Assembly (NCBI GenBank): GCA_038746605.1 | Contig: JBCDKM010000006.1 | Location: forward strand, 1-64,000 | Direction of reading: 5' to 3' | Source: Rubricoccus sp038746605 | GTDB lineage: Bacteria > Bacteroidota > Rhodothermia > Rhodothermales > Rubricoccaceae | Length of the DNA stretch: 64,000 nucleotides | In this document: positions 18,646 through 28,317 of the stretch, piece by piece | Numbering within the stretch: the first letter of the stretch is position 1 | How the letters are laid out: each line of letters starts with the position of its first letter | The notes under the pieces: generated by a model | Database searches by the model: none | What the model was told of the DNA's origin: nothing | What the model saw: the letters and a program-made list of their open reading frames with translations, nothing else | Made by a program: the position numbers and the translations under genes

Positions 18646-19548
18646 ATGCGCTTTCACTCCTTCCCCCTTCTCGCTGTTGCCCTCCTCCTTCTCGCGATCG
18701 CGGCGCCTCCTACTACCGCTTCGGCTCTTTCTTCCGCCTCTCTTTCTTCTCTGACAGAAGCACCTGGCGATGTGCTTTTTGACGAGACGTTTCGCGTCCG
18801 AGCAGGCGGCGAGCTTCGGCTTGACCTCGGCAACGAGAACGTAACAGTCCGCACCACGCGCGGCGACCGAGCCCGCGTGACTGTAGAGGGCCGCGGACGC
18901 GATACCGAGCGCGAGTTCGAGCGCCGCCGCTTCTCCGCTCAATCCTCTGGCTCGGACCTCATCGTCCGCACTCGCCCGCCTCGGCGCTGGGGCCGCTGGA
19001 GCCGCACCGAGGCTTCGTTCCAGGTCACCATCGAGATTCCGCGCGAGTACTCTGTCAACCTCGACACCGGCTCCGGCGATATCCGGATGGCCTCCATCAA
19101 CGGCGACGCTCGCATCGACACCGGTTCGGGCGATGTGTCCTTGGAGAACGTGAGTGGCGAGACGATTCTGATCGATACCGGCTCGGGCGACGTGGAGGCG
19201 AACCGCCTGCGCGGTGATGTCCGCATCGACACGGGCTCTGGTGATGTCGAGATCGGGACGGTGGAGAACGGGACCGTCTCCGTGGACACGGGCTCCGGCG
19301 ACGTGGATCTCGCGCTGATCGCTACCGGCCGGGCCGTCTTCGACACCGGCTCGGGCAGCGTCACCCTCCGCCTCGATGACCGCGACGGCTTCGATGTGGA
19401 CCTCGACGGCGGCTCGGTCCGCATCGACGGTGACTTGGACTTCGCGGGTCGGCAGGAACGCCGCGAGGCTCGCGGCAGACTCGGCGATGGCGGCGCGTCA
19501 ATCCGCGTCGGCAGTGGGAGCGGTACGATCCGTCTGCTCGCGCTCTGA
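18646..19548 (+). CDS. DUF4097-type beta-repeat protein, exported
   Basis: A protein of 300 residues. A signal peptide (FPLLAVALLLLAIAAPPTTASA) is followed by a beta-rich domain, then a solenoid of about 20-residue repeats each carrying DTGSGD(V/I): 'NLDTGSGDIRMASINGDARI', 'DTGSGDVSLENVSGETILI', 'DTGSGDVEANRLRGDVRI', 'DTGSGDVEIGTVENGTVSV', 'DTGSGDVDLALIATGRAVF', then DTGSGSV. This is the DUF4097/putative-adhesin fold, a beta-helix whose function is generally unknown and which often occurs near anti-sigma or stress regulators; none is adjacent here. It is transcribed alone, toward the ATP synthase operon. The longest alternative reading begins earlier but adds no recognisable sequence. Confidence 0.82.
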   Translation: MRFHSFPLLAVALLLLAIAAPPTTASALSSASLSSLTEAPGDVLFDETFRVRAGGELRLDLGNENVTVRTTRGDRARVTVEGRGRDTEREFERRRFSAQSSGSDLIVRTRPPRRWGRWSRTEASFQVTIEIPREYSVNLDTGSGDIRMASINGDARIDTGSGDVSLENVSGETILIDTGSGDVEANRLRGDVRIDTGSGDVEIGTVENGTVSVDTGSGDVDLALIATGRAVFDTGSGSVTLRLDDRDGFDVDLDGGSVRIDGDLDFAGRQERREARGRLGDGGASIRVGSGSGTIRLLAL

Positions 19549-19560
19549 TCGAAGTAGCCC

Positions 19561-19632
19561 GCCTCGGAACTCCGCGGAAGTACCGAGGCAGACCCCGCCA
19601 GGTCCTCCGCCTCGGTGAGCGTGCCGAGGCGG
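19561..19632. repeat. Two tandem GCCTCGG/CCGAGGC inverted repeats
   Basis: Two palindromic units lie in the gap between convergent genes: GCCTCGG (19561-19567) with CCGAGGC (19583-19589), and CCGCCTCGG (19607-19615) with CCGAGGCGG (19624-19632). The same core recurs in other gaps of the window (23521, 38177, 48366, 51228, 57106). They may act as bidirectional terminators or as a REP-like element. Confidence 0.7.
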
Positions 19633-19638
19633 GGAGCA

Positions 19639-19680
19639 CTGAAACGAAGAGAGGCCAGACACCCAGGGGCATCCGGCCTC
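19639..19680 (-). terminator. Intrinsic terminator of the ATP synthase operon
   Basis: On the minus strand GAGGCC...GGCCTC (19680-19651) encloses an extended, partly wobble-paired stem and is followed by TCTTCGTTTCAG. It lies 26 bases past the atpG stop codon. Confidence 0.7.
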
Positions 19681-19705
19681 GAAACCGTTGAGTCGGCGGA
19701 CAGGA

Positions 19706-20638
19706 TCAGCCGCCGGTGGCCTGCCGCAGCGCCTCGGCACCGGACGAGATCTCGATGATCTCCGTCGTGATGGCGGCCTGGCGGGCGCGGTTGTAGGTCA
19801 GGCGGAGGTCCTTGAGAAGCTCGCCTGCGTTCGTCGTGGCGTTCTCCATCGCGACCATGCGGGCGCCCTGCTCGGCGGCGTTGCTCTCCAGCATCGCGCG
19901 CCAGAGCTGGTACTGGAGGTACTCCGGCACGAGGCGATCCAAGAGCGCCTGCGCGCTCGGCTCGAAGAGGTACTCAATCTCGGCTGCCTCCGCCTCGGTC
20001 TCGGACTCCACATCCTCCGCCTTCTCCATCACGGGCGTGAAGAACGTCTCCGTCGGGATGGGGAGCAGCTGCTCCGCGATGCGGTTCTGCGAGATCGTGT
20101 TCTGGAACTCGTTGTAGACGACTTCCACGAGGTCCCAGCGGCCGTCCTCCCAGCCCTCCACGGCGAGGTCGATGACTTCGCCCGCGATGGGGAAGCGGAG
20201 GTCGTTGAAGGCACCCCGGAAGTCGCCGACGAGGTCGTAGCCCCGGTTGGCGAAGTGCTCGTGGCCCTTCCGCCCGACGGCCAGAACGTGCAGGTTCTCC
20301 TGCCCGAGGTGGGCGTAGTCCTCGCGGATGCGCGCCTCGGCCACCTTGAGGAGGTTGCTGTTGAACGCGCCCGCCAGTCCGCGGTCACTCGTAACGACGA
20401 TAAAGAGGACGCTCTTCACCTCCTCGCGCGGCTGGAAGAACGGGTGTGCGAGCGGGTCCAGCCGCTGACGGAGATGCCCGATCATCTCGCGGATCTTGAA
20501 CGCGTAGGGGCGGGTCGTGAAGATCCGCTCCTGCGCCCTCCGCAGCTTCGCCGCCGCCACCATCTTCATGGCGCGGGTGATCTGCTGCGTGTTCTGGACC
20601 GTGCCGATCCGGTTGCGGATGTCGCGGAGAGAAGCCAT
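19706..20638 (-). CDS. atpG: F1F0 ATP synthase gamma subunit
   Basis: A protein of 310 residues that forms the central rotor shaft of F1. It has the conserved start 'MASLRDIRNRIGTVQNTQQITRAMKMVAAAKLRRA', the 'TSDRGLAGAFNSNL' motif, and the C-terminal helix 'ESNAAEQGARMVAMENATTNAGELLKDLRLTYNRARQAAITTEIIEI'. An acidic insertion (AEDVESETEAEAAEIEY) around residues 210-226 makes it slightly longer than the approximately 290-residue norm. It is the last gene of the operon; atpD (beta) and atpC (epsilon) do not follow and must lie elsewhere, as is usual in Bacteroidota-type genomes. Confidence 0.97.
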   Translation of the reverse strand: MASLRDIRNRIGTVQNTQQITRAMKMVAAAKLRRAQERIFTTRPYAFKIREMIGHLRQRLDPLAHPFFQPREEVKSVLFIVVTSDRGLAGAFNSNLLKVAEARIREDYAHLGQENLHVLAVGRKGHEHFANRGYDLVGDFRGAFNDLRFPIAGEVIDLAVEGWEDGRWDLVEVVYNEFQNTISQNRIAEQLLPIPTETFFTPVMEKAEDVESETEAEAAEIEYLFEPSAQALLDRLVPEYLQYQLWRAMLESNAAEQGARMVAMENATTNAGELLKDLRLTYNRARQAAITTEIIEISSGAEALRQATGG

Positions 20639-20686
20639 GGGATTGATCTCTACAGGGACACACCGACGGCATGTCCCTGCGGATGA

Positions 20687-22294
<1,608 letters not shown>

Positions 22295-22363
22295 GTTCGT
22301 GTGTTCGGTTGTCGTGGAGGCACAGCGCGCTGTGCCCGTACGCGAGGAGGAGGCGCGAGACCT

Positions 22364-22915
22364 CTAGTTGAGACTGACAGCAGCGCGCTCCTGGAGGTTC
22401 GCGCGGAGGGTCTTGAGTTGGTGCGAGACGCTGCGGTCGTAGACGACGTCGCCGAGGCGGACGACCAGCCCGCCGATGAGCGACGGGTCTACGGTCATCT
22501 TCATGCGGACGGTCTTGCCGGAGCGGGCCTCGAGCGAGGCGCGGAGTTTGTCCGCCTCGGCAGACGAGAGCGGCTTCGCCGTGCGGACGCTCGCCTCGAT
22601 GATGCCGAGGCGCTCGTCGCGGAGCGCGGCGTAGGTGCGGACGGTCTCGGGGAGCAGCTCTTCGCGCTGCTTGGAGACCATCATCCCGACGAACCGCATC
22701 GTGAGGTTCGAGATCTTGCCTTCGAAGAGGCGGCCGAGGATGGCCTCCTTCTTAGGGCGCGAGACGACGGGGCTGGCGAAGACGGCCGCGAGTTCGCGGG
22801 AGCCCTCCAGCGCGGAGTGCATCGTCTCGATGTCCGCATCGACAGTCTCGACGGTGCCCTGGGATTGGGCCTCCTCGTAGAGCGCGAGCGCGTAGCGGCG
22901 GGCGACGGGGTTCAT
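22364..22915 (-). CDS. atpH: F1F0 ATP synthase delta subunit
   Basis: A protein of 183 residues from ATG 22915 ('MNPVARRYALALYEEAQ'), the conserved N-terminus of OSCP/delta, which ties the b-stalk to the top of F1. The C-terminal motif 'DPSLIGGLVVRLGDVVYDRSVSHQLKTLRANL' is intact. The frame is open further upstream, but that part overlaps atpF and is not delta-like. Confidence 0.96.
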   Translation of the reverse strand: MNPVARRYALALYEEAQSQGTVETVDADIETMHSALEGSRELAAVFASPVVSRPKKEAILGRLFEGKISNLTMRFVGMMVSKQREELLPETVRTYAALRDERLGIIEASVRTAKPLSSAEADKLRASLEARSGKTVRMKMTVDPSLIGGLVVRLGDVVYDRSVSHQLKTLRANLQERAAVSLN

Positions 22916-22973
22916 GGGAAATGAGGGGCAAGGGCGAGGGGGGCGGAAACTCTTCCCGCATCCCTCCTCCCCC

Positions 22974-23483
22974 TTAATTCTTGGGCAGCTCCGTGATGAA
23001 GTCGTCGACGAGGTCGCTCTGGGTCGCCGAGTCGATCTCTTTGCGGAGGATCTTCTCAGCCCCAGAAACCGCAAGTGCAGCGACCTCGGAACGGAGGGCG
23101 GCGAGCGCCTGGCGCTTCTCGCGCTCGATGTCGGCGCGGGCCGTCTCGCGCATCTCGGCGAGTTCGGCGCGAGTCTTCTCGATGTCCGCTGCGCGCGCGG
23201 CGTCGGCTTCCTCGCGGGCTTCGCGAAGGATGACCTGGGCCTGCTGCTCGGACTGACGGCGAGCGGCGTCGTTGTCTGCCTGAAGTTGCTTCGCCTCGGC
23301 GAGCGCGCGGTCGGCCTCAGAGAGAGAGGTCTCGATGCGCTGCTCGCGCTCCTCGATGCCGCCGAGGATCACGGGCCAGGCGAACTTCCACAGGAGAAAG
23401 AGCAGGCCACTGAAGGCAATGAAGATCCAGAAGACGGTCCCGGCGTTGGGCGCGAGGAGGTCAGCGGCGAGGATGAAGCTCAT
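22974..23483 (-). CDS. atpF: F1F0 ATP synthase b subunit
   Basis: A protein of 169 residues. One N-terminal membrane helix ('NAGTVFWIFIAFSGLLFLLWKFAWPVILGGIEER') is followed by a long charged coiled coil rich in Ala/Glu/Arg ('EADRALAEAKQLQADNDAARRQSEQQAQVILREAREEADAARA', continuing), ending 'AEKILRKEIDSATQSDLVDDFITELPKN'. It forms the peripheral stalk. It is a single b gene, not the b/b' pair of photosynthetic bacteria. Confidence 0.96.
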   Translation of the reverse strand: MSFILAADLLAPNAGTVFWIFIAFSGLLFLLWKFAWPVILGGIEEREQRIETSLSEADRALAEAKQLQADNDAARRQSEQQAQVILREAREEADAARAADIEKTRAELAEMRETARADIEREKRQALAALRSEVAALAVSGAEKILRKEIDSATQSDLVDDFITELPKN

Positions 23484-23520
23484 GGTAGAGAGGGCGCGGC
23501 GCCTGTCGAGGTGCCCCCCG

Positions 23521-23555
23521 CCGCCTCGGGTCTCTCCGCGAAGGGACCGAGGCGG
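23521..23555. repeat. CCGCCTCGG palindrome inside the atp operon
   Basis: CCGCCTCGG (23521-23529) pairs with CCGAGGCGG (23547-23555) around a 17-base loop, in the 139-base gap between atpE and atpF. It could stabilise or attenuate the transcript to give atpE-rich mRNA, which would suit the high c-ring stoichiometry (inference). Confidence 0.6.
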
Positions 23556-23622
23556 ACCGGGAGGCCGTTCCCGGGCGCATTACGGGACGCCCGGCGCTCT
23601 CCGAGAGCACCGGGCGACGTCA

Positions 23623-23865
23623 CTACAATCCGGCGGGCGCGCGGAGCGCCATGAGGATGCAGACGACGAGGCCGAACAGCGCCGCACCCTCGATGAGAGC
23701 TGCCGCGATGATCATGGTCGTCCGGATGTCACCGGCGGCCTCCGGCTGGCGGGCAGAGCCCTCGAGGGCAGCGGCGGCGAGGCGACCGATGCCGAGACCG
23801 GCGCCGAGGAGGATGAGGCCAGCGCCGAGGCCGGCGCCGAGATAACCGAGTGCGAGGGGGTCCAT
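23623..23865 (-). CDS. atpE: F1F0 ATP synthase c subunit
   Basis: An 80-residue proteolipid from ATG 23865 with two membrane helices. The first has the glycine pattern GAGLGAGLILLGAGLGIG, the loop is ARQPEAAGD, and the second helix carries the ion-binding Glu59 in AAALIEGAALFGL. At the positions where Na+-type rings have Gln in helix 1 and Ser/Thr after the Glu, this protein has Ile and Gly-Ala, so it should be proton-coupled (inference from the family rule). The upstream in-frame extension is not used. Confidence 0.96.
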   Translation of the reverse strand: MDPLALGYLGAGLGAGLILLGAGLGIGRLAAAALEGSARQPEAAGDIRTTMIIAAALIEGAALFGLVVCILMALRAPAGL

Positions 23866-23959
23866 TTCGCTGGGTAGGGTGAGGGTGGTGTTGTGCGAGA
23901 GGGCGCGGGGCGCCCGGGGGTGAATCGGTGCGCTGACGGAGGCCGCCAGCATGGGAGCG

Positions 23960-25195
23960 CTACGCCATCGCGGCTTCGGTGCCGACGGTGCGCTCGTGGA
24001 GTTTGTGGGCGGTCTGACCGTTCGAGTGAGCCACAGCGACATCATGCGCGCTGAGGCCGTGGTCCTCGGCATGGTCGTGGTCATGCTCATGGTCCGCCGC
24101 GGCCATGCCGATGAACAGAGCACTGAGCATGGTGAAGACGTACGCTTGGATGAAGGCCACGAGCACCTCCAGACAGTAGACGAACAGCGTCATCATCATC
24201 ACTGGCAGCGAGGTGCCCCACCCGGCACCTACGCCGAAGTCGACCCGGATCAGGAAGATCAGCCCGATCAGGTTGAGGATGATGAGGTGCCCCGCCGTGA
24301 GATTGGCGAAGAGACGAACGGCCAGTGCGAAGGGTTTGGTGAAGAGGCCCAGGAACTCCACCGGGATCAGGATCGGCTTGAGCGCGACGGGCACGCCTGG
24401 GGGGTTGAAGATGTGACCCCAGTATTCCTTCGTTCCGGCGATCTGCGTGATGACAAAGGTGAAGACCGCCAGCACGGCCGTGACCGCGATGTTGCTCGTC
24501 GCTGTCGCGCCGAAGGGCACGAGGCCGAGCAGGTTGCAGAGCAGGATGAAGAAGAAGACTGTCAACAGATATGGTAGGTACCGGTTGGTCTTCTCGCCCA
24601 GATTGGGCCGGGCGACCTCGTCTCGGATGTAGAGAACGACGGTCTCCAGGGAGTTCTGGATGACACCCTTCGGGGCGGTCTCGCGGCCGACACCTCTCTT
24701 GTATCGCCCAGCCATCCGAAAGAAGGTGATCCCAAGGATGGTCATCGCGAGGAGCGCGAAGAGCAAGTGCCGCGTCGGCGAGAGGTCAATGACGATCTCG
24801 CCACTGTCTGCCGGGATGATGTCTGCCTTGTAGGCGCTCTTGAGGGCCTCGGTCTCCGCGCTTGGATCGGCTACCGGAGCGGCAGATGTCGCGCCATCTA
24901 CCGACGCTGTGGCGCTGTCCTTCGGCTTCACCGTGTACGCATCGGAGAGGATCGCCGCTGTCGAGTTGGCGAAGCCATCGACTCGGAGCCCTCCATCGGC
25001 GCCTCGCGTCACGAACAAGCGGGGAAGCTCGACTTTGCCGATGGGAAGAAAGTCGAGGTAGTTGCCGTCAGCGGTGTGGCCGACCGCGTCCAGCGTCTTC
25101 GGCTCGTCGTCGCCTGCCGCGTGGGCTACTGGCGCGAGGACGAGAAAGAGGGCGAAGGTGAGGCCGAACGGGAGCTTCAGCATGGAGCGCGTCAA
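23960..25195 (-). CDS. atpB: F1F0 ATP synthase a subunit with long N-terminus and His-rich tail
   Basis: A protein of 411 residues, much longer than the roughly 250-300 typical. A signal peptide-like start (FGLTFALFLVLAPVAHA) and a soluble N-terminal region to about residue 135 precede the membrane domain. The essential Arg294 lies in KPFALAVRLFANLTAGH. The C-terminus continues after the last helix into a histidine/aspartate-rich tail (ADHEHDHDHAEDHGL..., nine His between residues 369 and 400), a metal-binding-like sequence. N-terminally extended AtpB proteins occur in Bacteroidota. The start overlaps the upstream gene's stop by 4 bases. Confidence 0.96.
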   Translation of the reverse strand: MTRSMLKLPFGLTFALFLVLAPVAHAAGDDEPKTLDAVGHTADGNYLDFLPIGKVELPRLFVTRGADGGLRVDGFANSTAAILSDAYTVKPKDSATASVDGATSAAPVADPSAETEALKSAYKADIIPADSGEIVIDLSPTRHLLFALLAMTILGITFFRMAGRYKRGVGRETAPKGVIQNSLETVVLYIRDEVARPNLGEKTNRYLPYLLTVFFFILLCNLLGLVPFGATATSNIAVTAVLAVFTFVITQIAGTKEYWGHIFNPPGVPVALKPILIPVEFLGLFTKPFALAVRLFANLTAGHLIILNLIGLIFLIRVDFGVGAGWGTSLPVMMMTLFVYCLEVLVAFIQAYVFTMLSALFIGMAAADHEHDHDHAEDHGLSAHDVAVAHSNGQTAHKLHERTVGTEAAMA

Positions 25196-25515
25196 GCGGA
25201 AGTGGCAACGGCGCCCGTCTCGGACGCAGACGCCCGAGGGGAGCGACGGAGGAGCAGGAGAACCTCGGCCGCGAGGCCGACGACAAACGTGACGCCGAGA
25301 CCGCCGAGGAACGGCGCGATCTCGACAGGCGCGAGCAGGTAGATGCCAACGACGATCGCGAGCACAACGAGCATCCGGAAGAGCGTTCCACCTAGCGCGA
25401 TGACCGCGAAGACCTGATAGCTTTTCCCTTCCGCGAGCCGCGCCGTCAGCACGCCCATCAGAGCGTGAGCCGCACCGAGGGCGGCGCCGAGCAAGAGGCT
25501 CGCGAGGGCAGACAT
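25192..25515 (-). CDS. Small membrane protein of the atp operon (AtpI-like)
   Basis: A protein of 107 residues with three or four hydrophobic helices (ALASLLLGAALGAAHALMGVL, QVFAVIALGGTLFRMLVVLAIVVGIYLL, PFLGGLGVTFVVGLAAEVLLLL) and a short polar tail. Position directly upstream of atpB with an ATGA overlap matches the atpI slot, whose products assist c-ring assembly. Sequence identity to classical AtpI is not obvious, so the symbol is withheld. Confidence 0.7.
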   Translation of the reverse strand: MSALASLLLGAALGAAHALMGVLTARLAEGKSYQVFAVIALGGTLFRMLVVLAIVVGIYLLAPVEIAPFLGGLGVTFVVGLAAEVLLLLRRSPRASASETGAVATSA

Positions 25516-25655
25516 CGAGGCGATGGGGGCAGGTATCAGAAAAGCCTCCTTAGCGGGAGGACAACCAAGCTAGCCGCCGCCCTGCGGAGGCCCCCGCAAG
25601 GGGGGGTGAAAAGCCCTAGAAGGGGGCCTTCTGACTTGCGCCCGCGAGGCCCGCG

Positions 25656-26102
25656 CTACCGCTTGGTTGCGTCTGCCTCTGCTGCCAACCGGATTACGAG
25701 CCCCATGACACCCAGGAACCCGAGAACGGTCCCGATCAGGATGCCCCACGGGCTCGTACCCGCCCATTCGTCGAGCGCCCATCCGCCTCCCACGAAGAAG
25801 AGCATAGAGAGCGCGATCTGGAGACCGATGGTGAGGTACGGCCCCGCCTCGCGCATGCCGTCCTCATACGAGGAGGCGACGGACTTGGCAGTCGTCTTCT
25901 GAGGCCGGTAGGCCGCAGATGGAGGTTCTACCTGCGCGTACTCGATGCTGTCCTCTCGTCTCTCCCACTTGCGCTGCCACCTGCGGTCGGCCTCATCCCA
26001 GGCATCGGGTGCGTCTGCCCAAGCGTCCTTCTGCTTGGGGGGTCCCGCCTCGGGGCTGAGGCGGGAGGAGTCGTGCGGATCACGGGGGGCGTCGTCGCTC
26101 AC
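25656..26102 (-). CDS. AtpZ/AtpI-family protein
   Basis: A protein of 148 residues. The N-terminal 75 residues are polar, with many Asp, Trp and Pro. The C-terminal part 'GPYLTIGLQIALSMLFFVGGGWALDEWAGTSPWGILIGTVLGFLGVMGLVIRLA' is the two-helix AtpZ/AtpI signature (G-x-Q-x...G.WLD...GTSPW...G...G). Such proteins support ATP synthase assembly or Mg2+/Ca2+ entry. It is separated from the next gene by 140 bases and overlaps the bactofilin stop by 4, tying the cytoskeletal pair to the atp operon. Confidence 0.85.
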   Translation of the reverse strand: MSDDAPRDPHDSSRLSPEAGPPKQKDAWADAPDAWDEADRRWQRKWERREDSIEYAQVEPPSAAYRPQKTTAKSVASSYEDGMREAGPYLTIGLQIALSMLFFVGGGWALDEWAGTSPWGILIGTVLGFLGVMGLVIRLAAEADATKR

Positions 26103-26584
26103 GCGGCGTCCTTGGCCTCGGAGCCGAGCACGCGGCGCTGGCTGGCAGAGGAAGCGGCCTCGCGCGAGCCGGTGCGAGTCCCGGCGTTCGCGCCCATCTG
26201 GCAGCGGCCGTTGAACGTCGCGCCGTCTTCAATGACCAGTTTTACCGTCTGGATGTCGCCGTCCACGACAGCCGTCGGCTTGAGCACGAGGCGCTCCGAG
26301 CAGCGGACCTGCCCTTTGACATGACCACCGACCTCCGCACTGGTCGAGATCAACTCACCATCGATCACACCGCCTGGCATCACGACCGTGCGCCCTTCCA
26401 CCTCCACGTTCCCATTGACGGTACCGGAGATGTGGACGTTGCCTCCAGCGCGGAGCGTCCCCTCCACAGTAGAACCGGAGCCGATGATGTTGTGCTGTTC
26501 GGCGGACGTGACGGGCGAGGCGCTGCGCTGCTTGGCCATGGTGGATCCGGACTGCGAGCCGGGGCTGGAGCGGAAAAGGGCCAT
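26099..26584 (-). CDS. Bactofilin
   Basis: A protein of 161 residues. The central 100 residues form the polymerising right-handed beta-helix of bactofilins: 'NIIGSGSTVEGTLRAGGNVHISGTVNGNVEVEGRTVVMPGGVIDGELISTSAEVGGHVKGQVRCSERLVLKPTAVVDGDIQTVKLVIEDG', flanked by short disordered tails. Bactofilins form membrane-associated filaments that position wall enzymes. The adjacent upstream gene encodes an M23 endopeptidase, a pairing known from several bacteria where both shape the cell. Confidence 0.93.
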   Translation of the reverse strand: MALFRSSPGSQSGSTMAKQRSASPVTSAEQHNIIGSGSTVEGTLRAGGNVHISGTVNGNVEVEGRTVVMPGGVIDGELISTSAEVGGHVKGQVRCSERLVLKPTAVVDGDIQTVKLVIEDGATFNGRCQMGANAGTRTGSREAASSASQRRVLGSEAKDAA

Positions 26585-26613
26585 CGGGGGCTCTGTGGAG
26601 TGGGACGCGGCGC

Positions 26614-27525
26614 TCAGGCTCCGCGCGAAGGAAGGATCAGGAACGCGGCGGGGTCCTGCGCCAGCCCATCGTGCCAGATCTCGAGGTGGAGGTGCGGCCC
26701 GGACGTCACCCCGCCAGTATCGCCCGAAAGCGCGACGGTCTCGCGATTCCGAACGCGGTCACCGGTTCGTTTGAGCAGGCGCCCGTTGTGTTTGTAGACC
26801 GAAAGGTAGCCGCCCGCGTGCTGCACAGCAACGGTCCACCCGCCTGCATCGGTCCAGTCTGCGAAGACGACGTAGCCTTCGCCGATGGCCCGGACGGGCT
26901 GCCCTTCGTCTGTCGCGATGTCCAGCCCGAAATGCCCGGAGGCCGCGTTGAATCCACGCGAGACCACGCCATCAATCGGTGGAGGGACAGGGAGACGGAG
27001 ACTGGAGAGGTACGCCTGTGCAGCCGAACTGGGCGCAGGCCCCTCCCCTCTCGCGCGAAGGCCACGGAGCGGAAGCGCAGGGCGCTCATCATCCGAGGCG
27101 ATGGCGCCTGGCACTCCTCTGTCTTCTAGCTCTGGTAGCTCGTCTTCCCCGGGTAACTCGATAGCATCCGGGTCCAGCATGGCTTCGTCCGAGAGGTCGC
27201 CTGTTATAAGAGCACGAAGCTGTGCGATCTGGCGGTACTGAACGGAGAGCGAGTCTTCCAGTGCCGCAGCCCGGAACGCATTCTCCTCGGCAGTACCGCG
27301 CAGTTCGCTCGCAGTGGGTCCCGCGAGGACACGCCGAAGGGGAGTCAGCACCACGAGAACGATCAGGACGGCCGCCAGCAATACCGTCCCGATGACAGCC
27401 GCATAGGCCGCGTAGCTTGGGCGCACCTCATACTGACGAGGTGTGCTCATCGTATCGGGTTCCAGCAGGATGACGGTGCGGGAGGCACCAGGGCGCGAGA
27501 AGAGGTCTCGGAGGAAGTCGAGCAT
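26614..27525 (-). CDS. M23 (LytM) peptidoglycan endopeptidase, membrane-anchored
   Basis: A protein of 303 residues: short cytoplasmic N-terminus, one TM helix (about 38-60), a coiled-coil-like and acidic linker, and a C-terminal LytM domain. Metal and catalytic positions are intact: HFGLD (His198, Asp202), VYKHNG (His246) and GPHLHLE (278-280). It should cleave peptide cross-links in the periplasm. The arrangement TM - coil - M23, next to a bactofilin gene 29 bases downstream, matches bactofilin-associated M23 enzymes such as LmdC. It is probably the first gene of the atp/cytoskeleton transcription unit. Confidence 0.92.
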   Translation of the reverse strand: MLDFLRDLFSRPGASRTVILLEPDTMSTPRQYEVRPSYAAYAAVIGTVLLAAVLIVLVVLTPLRRVLAGPTASELRGTAEENAFRAAALEDSLSVQYRQIAQLRALITGDLSDEAMLDPDAIELPGEDELPELEDRGVPGAIASDDERPALPLRGLRARGEGPAPSSAAQAYLSSLRLPVPPPIDGVVSRGFNAASGHFGLDIATDEGQPVRAIGEGYVVFADWTDAGGWTVAVQHAGGYLSVYKHNGRLLKRTGDRVRNRETVALSGDTGGVTSGPHLHLEIWHDGLAQDPAAFLILPSRGA

Positions 27526-27718
27526 GGGAGAAACAGCGCAAGTAGCCGCCTGTCACGCGGATTCGATGCAGACGGCGCGAGGAGCGCGCTTTCGCTTCTT
27601 CTGCACAGAGGGCCATCTAACTTAGTGGGCTGCACCGGGGACTCTATCCACAGCCCCGTTGAACTCTGACAGAAACCCCGCCCAGAAGAGCCTGGGCGCC
27701 GCTCACGCCTCGCTTTCC

Positions 27719-27970
27719 ATGCCCCAGCACAAGTCTGCCGCTAAGCGCGTCCGCCAGGATGCCCGCCGCCGCCTCCGCAATCGCCAGCATAAGCTCCGCG
27801 TCCGCACTCTGATGAAGGACCTCCGCGCGACGACTGACCGTGAGATCGCAGAGTCTAAGCTTCGTGAGGTCAAAGCACAGCTTGATCGAATGGCTACGCG
27901 TCGCATTGTGCATCCAAACAAGGCGGCGAACCTCAAGAGCCAGTTGGAGCGACACGTCCAGTCCCTCTAG
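27719..27970 (+). CDS. rpsT: 30S ribosomal protein S20
   Basis: An 83-residue basic protein starting MPQHKSAAKRVRQDARRRLRNRQ and ending in 'RRIVHPNKAANLKSQLERHVQSL', the conserved S20 pattern (K-S-A-x-K-R...HxNxAA...S.L). It binds 16S rRNA. The frame is open 20 codons upstream, but only the Met at 27719 gives the conserved N-terminus. The start is preceded by CGCTTTCC with no Shine-Dalgarno. It is monocistronic and divergent from the M23 gene. Confidence 0.97.
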   Translation: MPQHKSAAKRVRQDARRRLRNRQHKLRVRTLMKDLRATTDREIAESKLREVKAQLDRMATRRIVHPNKAANLKSQLERHVQSL

Positions 27971-28317
27971 ATCGTACGGACACGAGAGAAGAAGAAGCTC
28001 CAAGGCGTTGGGCCTCAATGCTTTTCTGGCCTTTCTTCCGCTTGCTCTCTCCTCCCTTTCGCTCTCCGTAAGGATCGGAACCGGCCCGCCCTCTGCGCGG
28101 TTAGCCCGCCTGCCCTTCTACGCCTCTCGTCTGCGAACGATCACGCGCTGCGTTCCAACGCTCGCCGGACCGTCGCTTTTCTTGCAAGCGAACGATTCTC
28201 TTCGCATACTTTGGAGATCCGGCTGACTGGCCGATTCTCCTCCCCGGCACTCCCCGTTCACCACGGCTCCCGTCCACCTCAAAATCGGGCGCGCCTCTCA
28301 CCCACACCCCCTCCTCC
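27971..28317. other. 347-base gap upstream of the OmpA-family gene
   Basis: It contains a sigma70-like promoter (separate entry) and an approximately 100-base leader ending in CCCCCTCCTCC immediately before the ATG. I see no convincing rpsT terminator, only a weak CCAA/TTGG stem near 28000. Confidence 0.4.
28182..28210 (+). promoter_or_regulatory. sigma70-like promoter of the OmpA-family gene
   Basis: TTGCAA (28182-28187) and CATACT (28205-28210) are separated by 17 bases, in a locally AT-rich patch about 108 bases upstream of the start codon. The overlapping ATACTTTG also resembles the Bacteroidota -7 element. Confidence 0.45.
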
